From PWXP01 sp964487655 (GTDB lineage: Bacteria; Planctomycetota; Planctomycetia; Pirellulales; Thermoguttaceae), in contig CAZASB010000003.1 of assembly GCA_964487655.1 (NCBI GenBank), positions 1 through 44,778 on the forward strand: DNA of 44,778 nucleotides, in the 5' to 3' direction. The notes under the pieces are model-generated. The model made no database searches and was not told the origin of the DNA. It saw only the letters and a program-made list of their open reading frames with translations. Of this stretch, positions 8,892-19,000 are shown one piece after another. Numbering within the stretch: the stretch's first letter is position 1; each line of letters opens with the position of its first letter. Position numbers and translations under genes: made by a program.

Positions 8892-9350
8892 GACACCCCT
8901 CCAATGCGGAAGCAAGAGCCAGGGACGATCGGAAGCGGCAGACCATCCCCGGCACGAATCAATCAACCATGAAGAACCACCAATGAAGTATACCCGGTCG
9001 AACCGGGGCTTGCGGCAATTCCGGTTTGGGGTAGCCATCGGAAGGGTGGGCTGCGGCGCGTAATCCCGTGCGTAACGGCCTTAGGCGACCGGCAGATTGA
9101 AATATACCCAGTGTAGAACAATTGTCCCAATTGTTTGGGAACAGTTGGGACAACTGTTCTACATTCGGCAGGTAAGCTCGAACCTGCCGATCGCCTTAAG
9201 TTAGGCGTAATGCCGGGATCGCATGGGTGTGGATGGCGTTCTTGGGTCGGATTGCCGTGACTTCGGGGCCACCCCCGCTAGTGTCTGGAACTGAAGGCAG
9301 GTACATTCATTGGTTTGCTTTGTCTGGCCCATTCTGTTTCGAGTACGACC
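8892..9350. other. Divergent intergenic region: WXG locus / argC
   Basis: This 459-bp region separates the minus-strand WXG locus from argC. It holds a 120-bp palindromic element (9079-9198, listed separately). On the minus strand, TATACT (8987-8992) could be a -10 for the WXG operon about 95 nt before its start codon. The nearest -35-like TTGCCG is 20 bp away, so this promoter call is weak. No arginine-type operator was recognised before argC. Confidence 0.4.
9079..9198 (+). repeat. 120-bp palindromic element, copy A
   Basis: This stretch is identical over 120 bp to the reverse complement of 27717-27836. Its ends form an imperfect 15-bp inverted repeat (TTAGGCGACCGGCAG against TAAGGCGATCGGCAG, 13 of 15). 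Inside are a 50-bp palindrome (9113-9162, two 23-nt arms with 2 mismatches around TGGG) and a second hairpin (9166-9189, CGGCAGGT/ACCTGCCG). The sequence identity stops sharply at both ends. It carries no ORF. This fits a non-autonomous mobile element (MITE or REP-like). Confidence 0.85.
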
Positions 9351-10361
9351 ATGACCCGAGTAGCAATTATTGGTGGCGCGGGATACACCGCGCTGGAGTT
9401 GATTCGCCTTCTGCTCCGCCATCCGGCGGCCGAGATTGTCGCCATCAGCGACATCCAGGAGAATCGCCCTCACATCGCGTCGATCCATCCGTCGCTCACC
9501 GGCAGAGTGGATTTGTGCCTTGAGAAGCTGACGCCGGCCGAGGTGGCCGCTCGGGCCGAGTGCGTCTTCTGCTGTTTGCCGCACGGCGTAAGCTCATCGA
9601 TTGCCCCGCAGTTTTTGGACGCGGGCGTTCGGGTGATCGACTTCAGTGCCGATTACCGGCTCGACAGCAGCGAGGTTTTTGCCACGTGGTATAATCAGAA
9701 GCATCCGGATCCGGACCGACTGGGCAAGGTGCCGTACGGCCTTCCCGAGTTGTTCCGCGAGAAGATTCGGTCCGCCCCGTTGGTGGCGAACCCAGGTTGT
9801 TACCCGACCTCGGCCATCCTCCCGTTGGTGCCGCTTCTAAAGGCGGGGCTCATCGAGCCGACTGACATCATCGTCGACGCGAAGAGCGGCGTGACCGGTG
9901 CGGGCCGAACACCGACGCTCATTTCTCACTATCCCGAGTGCAACGAAAGCCTGTGCGCCTACAACCTCGGGCGGCACCGCCACACACCCGAGATTGCCCA
10001 GTACCTTGGCTGGGCGGCGGGCACCAAGGTCGACGTGATCTTCACGCCGCACCTAGTACCCATGGACCGAGGAATACTTAGCACGACCTACAGTCGGCCG
10101 CGCAGCGGAGTGACGGAGCAACAGTTGCTTGAAACACTTAGCAACTTCTACGCGGACGAGCCGTTTGTTCGCGTCGTGGAGCGACTACCTGCAACCAAAG
10201 ACTCGGTCATGACGAACTTCTGCGATCTGACCGCGCGCATGGTGGGCGGAAAGGTTATTACCGTCAGTTGCATCGACAACCTAGTCAAAGGCGCGTCGGG
10301 GGCGGCAGTCCAGAACTTCAACCTTATGTTCGGCCACCCAGAAACGGCCGGACTTGCGTAG
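9351..10361 (+). CDS. argC: N-acetyl-gamma-glutamyl-phosphate reductase
   Basis: The third step of arginine biosynthesis: NADPH-dependent reduction of N-acetylglutamyl-5-phosphate to the semialdehyde, in the cytoplasm. The 336-residue protein has the N-terminal nucleotide-binding GGAGYT motif (residues 8-13), the catalytic cysteine C150 in 'NPGCYPT', a 'SGVTGAGR' loop and 'HRHTPEI'. The ATG at 9351 places the Rossmann strand MTRVAIIGG at the start; the frame extends 12 codons upstream, but these are not protein-like. Its length is normal for the family. argJ follows 170 bp downstream on the same strand, so the two probably work as an arginine module, although the gap holds minisatellite sequence rather than tight coupling. 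Confidence 0.95.
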   Translation: MTRVAIIGGAGYTALELIRLLLRHPAAEIVAISDIQENRPHIASIHPSLTGRVDLCLEKLTPAEVAARAECVFCCLPHGVSSSIAPQFLDAGVRVIDFSADYRLDSSEVFATWYNQKHPDPDRLGKVPYGLPELFREKIRSAPLVANPGCYPTSAILPLVPLLKAGLIEPTDIIVDAKSGVTGAGRTPTLISHYPECNESLCAYNLGRHRHTPEIAQYLGWAAGTKVDVIFTPHLVPMDRGILSTTYSRPRSGVTEQQLLETLSNFYADEPFVRVVERLPATKDSVMTNFCDLTARMVGGKVITVSCIDNLVKGASGAAVQNFNLMFGHPETAGLA

Positions 10362-10370
10362 AAGAAGGAG

Positions 10371-10505
10371 ATGGGAGTTGGAAGATGGGAAATTTGAGAT
10401 TTCAGATTTGATATCTGGAATCGAGAACCAACCTCTCCAACTTCCAACTTCCAACTTCCAACTTCCAACTTCCAACTTCCAACTTCCAGCTTCCAGCTTC
10501 TAGCT
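10371..10505 (+). repeat. Minisatellite-like tract between argC and argJ
   Basis: The stretch begins with purine-rich 'gagttggaag' units and ends with about nine head-to-tail copies of a degenerate 9-bp unit (aacttccaa) at roughly 10430-10500, with variants ending in 'agcttcc' and 'agcttct'. The two halves are complementary (ttggaag against cttccaa) and could form a long hairpin. It leaves about 25 bp before the argJ start. Confidence 0.8.
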
Positions 10506-10530
10506 TTCTCTCCTAACTCCTGGCCGTGTC

Positions 10531-11730
10531 TTGACGAACTGCACTAAAGTACCGAAGGGATTTCTTTTGGCCGGGGTCCATAGCCGGATCAAACAAGATC
10601 CGAGTAGACCCGACATGGCATTGATTATGTCGGAAGGACCCGCCACAGGCGCAGGCGTGTATACGCAGAACTTGATCTGCGCGGCTCCTGTTACGCTGGA
10701 TCGCGAGCGGACTCCCAGCGATTCCATACGTGCCGTCGTAGTAAACTCCGGCAACGCCAATGCATGCACCGGCCATCGCGGCATGGCCGATGCGAGACGG
10801 ATGGCGGAACTGGCTGCCGCGGTTTGCCAGGCTGAACCCGAGCAGATCCTGGTCCTCTCGACGGGCATTATCGGCGAGTTCCTGCCGATGGAGAAGATCG
10901 AGCAGGGGATCGCCGCCGCCGCCGTGAAACTCGGCTCCACGGAAGCATGCTTCATGTCGGCGGCGAACGCCCTGCTGACGACTGATCTGCGTCAAAAGTT
11001 GGCGGGACGCCAGGTGACTGTCGGAGGCGAGAAGGTCCAGATCACGGGCATGGCCAAGGGCTCGGGCATGATCGGTCCGAACATGGCTACCATGTTGTGT
11101 ATTGTTCTGACCGACGCCGCGATTGAGCCGAGGACCGCCCAGGGATTACTTCAGTCGGTTACCAACGAGACGTTCAATTGCATCAGCGTGGATGGCCACA
11201 CCAGCACCAACGATACGATGCTCATGCTGGCTAACGGCGCCGCGGTCGCCGAACCGCTGACCGGCGCTGATCTGGCGACGTTCTCGGCTGCGGTCAAGGA
11301 GGTTTGCGAGGAACTGGCCCGGGCCATTGCCGCCGACGGCGAAGGCGCCCAGCACCTCATTACGATCGACATCGACGGTTGCCGCACACGGGCTGATGCG
11401 ACTGCCATGGCCCGAACCGTGGCCAACAGTCCCTTGGTGAAGACGGCCATTGCGGGCGGCGATCCGAACTGGGGGCGAATCGTCTCGGCAGTCGGCTATG
11501 CCGGCGTACCGTTCGATCCGGCCGGCCTATGCCTAAAACTCAACGGCGTCCTGCTGTTCGAGAACGGGGCGCCTGTGCTTTTCGACCGGCAAGCCGTTTC
11601 GTGTTCCATGCGCGACGAGCACGACACGCACATCGAACTCTCTGTTCTCGAGGGCACTGCCTCCGCGCGGTTCTGGACTTGCGACCTGACCACGGAGTAT
11701 GTCCACATCAACGCCGACTATCACACCTGA
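10531..11730 (+). CDS. argJ: Bifunctional ornithine acetyltransferase / N-acetylglutamate synthase
   Basis: It transfers the acetyl group from N-acetylornithine to glutamate (cyclic arginine pathway) and may also use acetyl-CoA. The 399-residue protein contains the autocleavage motif 'KGSGMIGPNMATML'; T187 becomes the N-terminal nucleophile of the beta chain. The oxyanion-hole and alpha-chain motifs 'NSGNANACTG' and 'STGIIGE' are present. The C-terminus 'YVHINADYHT' closely matches the family end. No ATG lies near the expected N-terminus. The start is read as TTG at 10531, giving '(M)TNCTKVPKGFLLAGV', which aligns with the family 'PKGF..AGV' beginning. The next downstream ATG would remove conserved sequence. 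It converges on cysK with only 12 bp between the stops. Confidence 0.95.
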   Translation: MTNCTKVPKGFLLAGVHSRIKQDPSRPDMALIMSEGPATGAGVYTQNLICAAPVTLDRERTPSDSIRAVVVNSGNANACTGHRGMADARRMAELAAAVCQAEPEQILVLSTGIIGEFLPMEKIEQGIAAAAVKLGSTEACFMSAANALLTTDLRQKLAGRQVTVGGEKVQITGMAKGSGMIGPNMATMLCIVLTDAAIEPRTAQGLLQSVTNETFNCISVDGHTSTNDTMLMLANGAAVAEPLTGADLATFSAAVKEVCEELARAIAADGEGAQHLITIDIDGCRTRADATAMARTVANSPLVKTAIAGGDPNWGRIVSAVGYAGVPFDPAGLCLKLNGVLLFENGAPVLFDRQAVSCSMRDEHDTHIELSVLEGTASARFWTCDLTTEYVHINADYHT

Positions 11731-11742
11731 TCGGCTGCACCC

Positions 11743-12702
11743 CTACTCGGGGAACAGTTTGGTCGACAGGTAGCGTTCGCCCAGGTCGGGCAGTACGACG
11801 ACAATCAGCTTTCCAGTGTTCTGCGTGCGTTGGGCTGTTTGGATGGCCGCCCAGGCGGCCGCGCCACTGCTGATGCCGCACATCAACCCCTCGTATCGAG
11901 CGAGTTCACGCGTCGTGGCGATGGCGTCTTCGTCTTGGACTTGAACCACCTCGTCAATGATGCTCACGTTGAGTACCTCGGGAATGAACCCCGCGCCAAG
12001 TCCCTGAATGCCGTGCTTACCCGGCTTCAACGGTTCGCCCGCCAGTCGCTGGCTAATCACGGGACTGGCGACCGGCTCGACTGCCACGATTCGGACCTCG
12101 GGCTTCCGCGCCTTCAACACCTCGCCGACGCCGGTTATGGTACCACCCGTTCCCACGCCGCATACGACCATGTCCACTTCACCGGCAGTGTCGCGCCAGA
12201 TTTCCTCGGCCGTGGTTTGGCGATGCACTTCAGGATTGGCCGGATTCGTGAACTGCTGCGGCATGAAGTAGTTCGGGTTCTCGGCCACGAGTTCCTCGGC
12301 CTTGCGCACGGCGCCGGGCATCCCCTCGGCTGCGGGCGTTAGGACCAGTTCGGCGCCCAGCGCCTTGAGCATGCGCCGGCGCTCCTGGCTCATACTCTCC
12401 GGCATGGTGACCATGAGCTTGTATCCCCGCGACGCACAGACATAGGCCAAGCCAATGCCGGTGTTTCCGCTAGTCGGCTCAATGATGACCGTATCGTCGC
12501 GGATCAGGCCGTTCTGTTCGGCTACCTCAATCATTGCCCTGGCGATACGGTCCTTGACGCTCCAGAGGGGGTTGACATTCTCCAACTTAGCCACCACCCT
12601 GCCAATGCAATCGCGCGTGATCGTGTGTAACTCGACAAGGGGGGTATTGCCAATGCACTCCGTAATGCTGGAGTGGATTCGTCGTGAGTTTTGGGTCGGC
12701 AT
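11743..12702 (-). CDS. cysK: Cysteine synthase (O-acetylserine sulfhydrylase)
   Basis: A PLP enzyme that makes cysteine from O-acetylserine and sulfide. The 319-residue protein has the PLP lysine K50 in 'NPLWSVKDRIA', the substrate loop TSGNTG (77-82) and the phosphate-binding GVGTGGTITG loop, all typical of CysK. ATG 12702 is chosen because AGGGAGGA lies 6 nt upstream; the eight codons before it in the same frame lack support. A sigma70-like promoter and a palindrome lie upstream (see those entries). The gene is alone on its strand and ends 12 bp from the argJ stop. Confidence 0.94.
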   Translation of the reverse strand: MPTQNSRRIHSSITECIGNTPLVELHTITRDCIGRVVAKLENVNPLWSVKDRIARAMIEVAEQNGLIRDDTVIIEPTSGNTGIGLAYVCASRGYKLMVTMPESMSQERRRMLKALGAELVLTPAAEGMPGAVRKAEELVAENPNYFMPQQFTNPANPEVHRQTTAEEIWRDTAGEVDMVVCGVGTGGTITGVGEVLKARKPEVRIVAVEPVASPVISQRLAGEPLKPGKHGIQGLGAGFIPEVLNVSIIDEVVQVQDEDAIATTRELARYEGLMCGISSGAAAWAAIQTAQRTQNTGKLIVVVLPDLGERYLSTKLFPE

Positions 12703-12769
12703 TCGTCGTTCCTCCCTAAAGATCATTCTGAACGATAAGTATAATCGTCATTCCCCACTCCAATGATAA

Positions 12770-12808
12770 CTAACAATACAATGTTAGATATATTTCCGCG
12801 AAGGTCAA
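12770..12808 (-). promoter_or_regulatory. Putative cysK promoter with overlapping palindrome
   Basis: On the minus strand TTGACC (12803-12808) is followed after 16 bp by TAACAT (12781-12786), a fair -35/-10 pair placing transcription start about 70 nt before cysK. The inverted repeat CTAACA-N6-TGTTAG (12770-12787) overlaps the -10 and start site, a position suited to a repressor operator. The regulator is unknown. The match is by eye only. Confidence 0.35.
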
Positions 12809-13075
12809 GTGCCTCGCAATTGTGGTTTGGCGCCAAATTGCAGACAGGTGCGTTCCGGAGGACGAACGACTTCGCGTTGCCTGCAACTTGCATCCTTCAC
12901 CATGGCTGCCCTTGGCGACAGCCTGGGATATTGAGGTCGGTACAACAGAGAGTGTACCCTTTTCGTACGGAGCGAGGGAGATGCTCCGGGAAAAACCAAA
13001 AGGGTTTCCGCCATTTGCTCGTGCGGTAAATGCGCGATCATTGAAGAGACGGCCGTCACTCACGCAGGCAGTCGG
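12809..13075. other. Intergenic between cysK promoter and S41 protease
   Basis: Together with the cysK promoter this makes a 373-bp gene-free stretch. It holds small hairpins, including GGAGC/GCTCC at about 12969-12987. A minus-strand frame of 97 codons crosses it but shows no family motif or ribosome-binding site. Nothing else was recognised. Confidence 0.4.
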
Positions 13076-14583
13076 CTACCGCGGCGTGCCGATGCGTTGG
13101 GCCGTTTGCACGCCTGCGTCAAGGACGGAGTCGCGAGCGTCGGAGGGGCGACTGTCTTGCCCAACCACGAGACGCGCAGTTGTATGGACGGTGACATCGG
13201 GTTCGACGCCAACGTGGTTGAACGGGCGGCCCATCGGCGAGTAGAAGCGGGCGGTAGTCAATCGAACGCCGGCTCCCACGACACTCAGCGGGAAGATACC
13301 CTGCACGGAACCCTTGCCATAGGTGCGCGAGCCAACCAGCGTGCCGCGACGGTGATCGCGAATGGCCCCAGCAAATATCTCGGCCGCGCTGGCGCTGTTC
13401 TCGTCGATGAGCACGACCAGTGGGACACTCCACGTGCCGCTGGAGCGAGCCGTGTAGGTGAAGTCCTCTTGCGCGTTACGGCCGCGAGTCGATACAATCA
13501 AGCCGCGGTCGATGAATAGGTCGGAAGCGTCCACAGCGGTGGTGAGCAGTCCGCCCGGATTTCCTCGCAGGTCGATGATCAGTCGCCGCATCCCCTGCCG
13601 GTGTAGCTGCCAGAGTGCGGTTTCCAGATCGCGTGCGGTCGATTTTTGGAAACAGTTCACCTGCAAATAGGCAATTCCCTCGCTGGCGTCGAGTATTTTC
13701 ACGCGATCGACACTGGGAACGTCGACTCGCCGTCGCCGGANNNNNNNNNNNNNNNNNNNNNNNNNNNNNNNNNNNNNNNNNNNNNNNNNNNNNNNNNNNN
13801 NNNNNNNNNNNNNNNNNNNNNNNNNNNNNNNNNNNNNNNNCCAACGAAGTTGCCGTCAATCTGCGCGTAGACCTCCCCCAGTTGGTCTGAGGTGAGGTAG
13901 GCACTGTAGGTATCGAGAGCATTCGTGGCGCCGCAAAGAAACTCGAGTACGATTGCGGCAGGTGGCGTCTTTATCCGCAACTCGGCTAGGCGAGCCGCAT
14001 CGGCAACGAGCCCGGTCGCATCGTACCGAGTCTGGACGAGGCGCGAGGCCAGCAGGTGGTTCAGGTCAGTGCGGAATAGCTCCACCCCGGTCGGATCGGA
14101 CTCGACAAGGTTTCGTGCGACGAACTCGGGATCGTCGAGTGCAATCTGTAGCCCTTCCGCTCCGCGTTCGACAAGTTGCCGCCACTTGGGGGTTTCCACA
14201 TAGTGGCCCTCGATCTTGTAAAGCACTTCCTCGTATAACCCAATGGCCCGTTCCAGAGGCATTTGGGCGACCGTCTGGTTGAAGCTCCGATCGGCGAGGC
14301 GGCGTCCCAGGTCGTAGTGAACGCGTACGCATTCGAACCGTCGCAACAGTGACTCGTCGCCGGGGAAGTTGCGAACGGCGTCCTCGTAATGCGATAGCGC
14401 CTCACCCCAACGGCTTTCGGATTCCAGGCGATGCCCCTGTTCCAGCAGGCGGTCGATGTCAGACGAGTGACTCCGAATGGAGATGGTCGTCGCCTGTTGA
14501 GCAATCGCGACAGCGTGTGCAAGAAACAACACTGCCAGTGCGAGAGCACAGCGCTGGCCGGCTTTGAAGACCCAACGTGGCAT
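13076..14583 (-). CDS. S41 C-terminal processing protease (interrupted by gap)
   Basis: A secreted Ser/Lys protease related to CtpA/Prc. The N-terminal part has a signal peptide (MPRWVFKAGQ..., start 14583) and a TPR-like helical region ('LLEQGHRLESESRWGEALSHY'). It then reaches 'QIDGNFV', where S41 proteins enter the PDZ domain, and there the 100-N gap (13741-13840) falls. After the gap the correct frame reads 'VDVPSVDRVKILDASEGIAY', then 'DLRGNPGG', 'DENSASAAEIF' (catalytic Ser) and 'TYGKGSVQG' (catalytic Lys). The frame before and after the gap does not match at 100 bp, so the N count is a placeholder and most of the PDZ domain is missing from the assembly. I treat it as one intact gene with an assembly hole, not a pseudogene. 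The longer upstream frame (to 14718) lacks a signal sequence at its start. Confidence 0.88.
13741..13840. other. Assembly gap 1 (100 N) in S41 protease
   Basis: Exactly 100 N, a scaffolding placeholder. The reading frame does not match across it, and most of a PDZ domain is missing, so the true gap is likely larger than 100 bp. Confidence 0.95.
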
Positions 14584-15023
14584 GGTGTCGTCCGTGGCGG
14601 GTAGGTTCGTCCTGAGTCGATCCATAGGCCCCCGGCCGTTCTGCGGCCTGAACTGTTGGAAGGGCAACGCATCGGTTCGGTGGATGTGGCGCGTCCGCGG
14701 GGCTACCACGCTGGCCACAATGCAATATAGGCCACATTTCGCGAGGCGTCAAAAATCCAAAATGCTTTTCTGCCCTCAAAATCCATCCTCGCGGCATTGC
14801 CCGATCTCCCCTCGCCGCATTGCATCGAACATGACCACACACGCCGTTAATAACGTCTGGATAGGTCAGATCGCCTGTGACGAATCGGCTACCTCGCAGT
14901 AACGCATGCCCCATTATTAGGGGAAGCATTAATAGCCCTTTGTGCGCAGTCACGAGCTTGCCGTGGCTTGGCAATTGCGGCCTTGGATTCATGCCAGTTC
15001 GCGCGTACAATACTTAAACCTTC
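14584..15023. other. Divergent intergenic region: S41 protease / site-2 protease
   Basis: This 440-bp region lies between two divergently transcribed protease genes and must hold both promoters. A small perfect inverted repeat CCCC-ATTATTA-GGGG (about 14909-14923) is visible. No coding frame with family features was found. Confidence 0.4.
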
Positions 15024-15957
15024 ATGAGACCTTTTGACACTGAGCAACCCGAAACGGAGGATCCTTTTCAGGATCCGTACGCGCCCATCCTGGCCGAGGT
15101 GGTACCGGAGCTGGCTGCGCGGTCGCCTGCCCCTCGCGGCCCCATCCGGCGTTGGGTAGCCTTGCCGCTTTTTCTTTTCGTGGCAACGTGGCTGAGCACC
15201 TTGCTGGCCGGCGGTGGTGCTCGTGGCTTGGAAGTCGCGGCAGAAAGCGGGCTTGCCGCGGGCCTGTTGGCCGGCGTGATGCAGGGCATGAAGTTCGCCC
15301 TACCTTTGATGACCATCTTGATTTGCCACGAAATGGGGCATTTTATTCAGGCGCGGCGTTACGGCGTGTACGCAAGTTTCCCATTCTTCATTCCCATGCC
15401 ACTTTCCCCGCTAGGCACGTTGGGGGCCGTCATCGCCATGGAGCCCCGCATCGGCGACCGGAAGGCACTGTTCGATATCGGCATTACGGGCCCTCTCGCA
15501 GGTCTGGCGCCGACGTTGATCTTCTGCATTGTTGGGCTGCATTGGTCGCAATATGGGGAGCCTGAACCTGGCCAGATGATTTACGGCGACCCACTGTTAT
15601 TCCAGTGGCTCACCGAATGGGTGCTCGGCCCGCGTCCTGTGGGGCACGACGTCATGGTCCATCCGATGGCGTTCGCCGCCTGGGCCGGTTTTCTCGTGAC
15701 TTCGCTGAACCTCATCCCAATCGGGCAACTCGACGGCGGACACATCCTTTATTCTCTGCTTCGCAAGAAGGCTTATCCCGTGGCCACGCTGCTGCTGACC
15801 CTCGCAGCCGTTGCCGTGGTGGTGAACTTCACGCTTTACGGACCGTGGCTACTGATGNNNNNNNNNNNNNNNNNNNNNNNNNNNNNNNNNNNNNNNNNNN
15901 NNNNNNNNNNNNNNNNNNNNNNNNNNNNNNNNNNNNNNNNNNNNNNNNNNNNNNNNN
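15024..15957 (+). CDS. Site-2 protease family (M50) membrane metalloprotease, 3' end in gap
   Basis: An intramembrane zinc metalloprotease. After a polar N-terminus (residues 1-45) come several membrane helices. The zinc-binding 'CHEMGHF' (HExxH) lies at about residue 105, and the third-ligand motif 'NLIPIGQLDGGH' at about 230-245, both inside predicted membrane segments. There are no PDZ domains in the visible part. Position 15858 opens a 100-N gap, so the C-terminus is not known. After the gap one frame ends within 20 bp, while another stays open to a TGA that overlaps the ATG of the next gene (16035-16038). Such an overlap would match the ATGA junction between the following two genes, but the frame cannot be assigned across the gap. 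No clear Shine-Dalgarno sequence precedes ATG 15024. Confidence 0.88.
15858..15957. other. Assembly gap 2 (100 N) in site-2 protease
   Basis: Exactly 100 N. It hides the C-terminus of the M50 protease and its junction with the next gene. Confidence 0.95.
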
Positions 15958-16034
15958 GAGGAGGCGGCAGCGTCTAGTCAGCACCTCTTGGGCCAAACGG
16001 TTTGCGTGGCACACTTCGATTGGATTGAGCCTTC

Positions 16035-19000
16035 ATGAAGCCGAAATGCTTATCGGCAGTATTTTTCTTTCTTCTGCTCACGGTACTATTGTTTGGCGTA
16101 CGTCCGGTTTCCGCGGAAGATCCGCCCGTTATCGGGGGAGCCGATCTGGTGCGGCAACTCGGCCATTCCGAGTATTTGCGGCGGGAAGAAGCGGCGGATC
16201 AGCTCGCCTCCCTTGACCTGCGTATCCAGAGCGACCTGATTGCCGGCTTGCGAGCCGACGATGCCGAGGTCCGCCGCCGCTGCCGGCGAATTCTGGCCCG
16301 CTTGCTCGAAGCCGACTATCGGCGGCGCGTTGCAATCATGCTTGCAGACCAGACCGGCGGCGAACACGACCTGCCGGGTTGGGCCTGGTACCGGCAAGTC
16401 GTGGGCAACCAGGAGCAGGCGCGCAAGGTATTCGCCGCAATGCTTCTCGCGGAGTCGGGGCTGTTTGTGTCAGCGCAACAGGGACCGGAGTGCGCGGAAA
16501 ATGCCTTCAAACTGCGTCTTGCGCAACTACACCGACAGCAGGCGTTTCCGAATCCGCAATTCCGTCGGGAGCCAAGCGTGGAAAGCGTGGCGGCCTTACT
16601 GCTCGTGGCGGTCAATCCGCAATGGCAGTTGCCAAGCCGGCTTGTCGATCACCCTCAGTTGCTCAACTTCATTCGCGGTGGCGACTTCGTGGCCGCCTTG
16701 AACCAGCGTGCTTCCAACGTGGCAACGCGACGGTTGGTCGGGCGCTGGATGCTGGTTTCGGGCGAGCCCAACATGGTGCGGCAGAAGCTCCGGATGGCGT
16801 TGCAATACGAGATACAGGAGGGACTTCCCCTCGCCATGGCACTGCTCCAGAAGGCGGAATCGCAGCCGCCCAACCTCGCGGCCATGGCGGCCGAGACCGT
16901 CGCCCGCCTGGGCGGAAAACGGTACGTCGCCGCGCTCATTCCGCTGCTGGAGGACCAACGGCAATGTGCGAGGGTGGGAAACCGCGGCATCGAGGTGCGC
17001 GACGTCGCCTTGGCCTGGCTGGTTCACGCCACCGGGCAGGATATCAAGGCGTACGGGCAGTCGCCGGCGAAGAGTCCGTTTCAAACTTCGAGCCAGAAGC
17101 CGGGAGTCATATTCAATTTCTCCCAGTTCGGCTATGAAAAGCCGGAGCATCGTTTGCAGGCGCTGGCCAAGTGGGCCGATTGGCTGGAAGCCAATCCTTT
17201 GCCGACCCCGCCGGAGCAGTGGGTTGCCCTGGAGACCGACCGGCCCGAGGGCCAACCCGAGATCGTCCCGCCGGCAGCCGAGCCATGGCAACCGGCGGCT
17301 GGCGGGCTTGCCATGGCCAATCGCGATTTGGTGCGACGGCTGCGCGACACGGAACGACTAGTAGCACTTGGTGAATACTCGTCAGCGATACGAATCCTCG
17401 GGTTGCTGCTTGCCTCGGATGGCGATCTTTTCTTCCAGCCCGATCGGAACGTTCCCGTGTTTCGACACCTGAGATCGGCGGCCGAGAACATGCTTGGCCT
17501 GATGCCCGATGAAGGCCTCGTCGCGTACGAGCTGCAATACGGCGCCGAGGCACGTCGGCGACTCGACGTGGCGGTTCGCGGCACGGATCGGCGGAAGTTA
17601 GCCCAGGTTTCGCGGGACTACTTCCACACGGAGGCCGGCGCCGAAGCGACCTATCTGCTTGGAGCGACGTACTGGCAAGCGGGCCAATGGTTCAGTGCCG
17701 CCGCGTGCTGGCAGCGACTGGCCGATTCGGGCCATCGGGCACGGCGTTTCGAACCGGCCTTGTCGCTTCAATTGGCGACCTGCTGGCTGGCCCTGGGGGA
17801 GCCTTCACATGTTTCAGAACGGCTGGAGACATTCAAGGCGAAGCGTGCCGGCGCACCCCTTGAGATCGCCGGTCGGCAAGTGAGCTGGTTTGAAGGCGTG
17901 GACGACGCGTCGCATTGGCTTGTTGACGTGCTGGGGCGTCCGCCGTCGTCATCGGAAGCACCGTGGGGGATGTTTCGTGGCAGGCCCTCGCGCAATCCCC
18001 TGGTCGAAAGCGGCGGCCCTTACCTGGCGGCCAGCCCACTCGATACGAGCGAAGAACATCCCCTGCTTCGGAAGGCCACGGAACACCTGCGAGTTGATCT
18101 TCTCCGTCAGCAACGAGCGGCGTTGCCAACACTGCACCCGCTGGTGGCTCGCGACACCATCGTATTTCGCACGGCCACTCGCATTCGCGCGGTTCACGCC
18201 GAGTCGGGCAAGCTGCTGTGGGAAGCGATGCCGGACGATGCATTGGCCGATTTGCTTGCCAGCCCGGGCGCGGCCGAGTTGACGGGAGACCTGTTGCCTG
18301 CCGATCTCCCGTGGCGTCTCTGGCGGAACTTGGCTTACGGCACGTTGAGCAGCGATGGTCGGTCAGTGTTTGCCGTGGAACAGTTGCCAATGCAGAGACT
18401 TTTCGGATCGCAACGAATGGTGGTTCGTTCGGACGGTACTCGACGGCTGGAGTCCGACACGCTCGGACGGGCCAGTATTCTGACCGCTTACGATGTGTCG
18501 AACGGCAAGCTGCGCTGGGAGTTGGGCGGTCCGTCTGCCGAAGAGGAGCGAGCCCTGGCCGGTGTATGCTTTCTCGGGCCGCCTCTGCCGCTTGGTGCAA
18601 CACTGTACTGCATTGCCGAGGTGAGCGAGAAGACCGTATTGCTCGCGTTGGACGCTGCCACGGGCATCGTGCAGTGGCAACGCGTCCTCGCGGTACGGGA
18701 CGAGCCCTACTCTTACGGCGAAGACGAGACGCTCGAGGAAGGTCCTTCGCGTCTCCAGGAATTGCCAAGAGCGAACGGTGTCTCGCCCTCCTACGCTGAC
18801 GGAAAGCTGGTGTGTCCGATTGCCGACGATCAGTTGGCAGCCGTCGATCTGGCCTCACGAAGCGTCCTATGGATCTATCAAGGGCACGACGCCCTGGCAG
18901 GAGAGCCCCTGGCTGAACGGCAGATTCGCCTGGCCCAGGCCCGTTCGCAAGCCGGCAAGATGCCGACGAACCAATGGGCCGATCCCTGCGCGACTGTCGC

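Noticed and set aside
10430..10500. CRISPR-like repeat tract
   Set aside because: The units are 9 bp, head to tail, without spacers; it is a minisatellite.
12770..13063. Minus-strand ORF of 97 codons between cysK and the S41 protease
   Set aside because: No ribosome-binding site and no family features, and it covers the cysK promoter.
13076..14583. S41 protease as a pseudogene because of the frameshift
   Set aside because: The frame change coincides with a 100-N placeholder of unknown true length, so it is an assembly effect.
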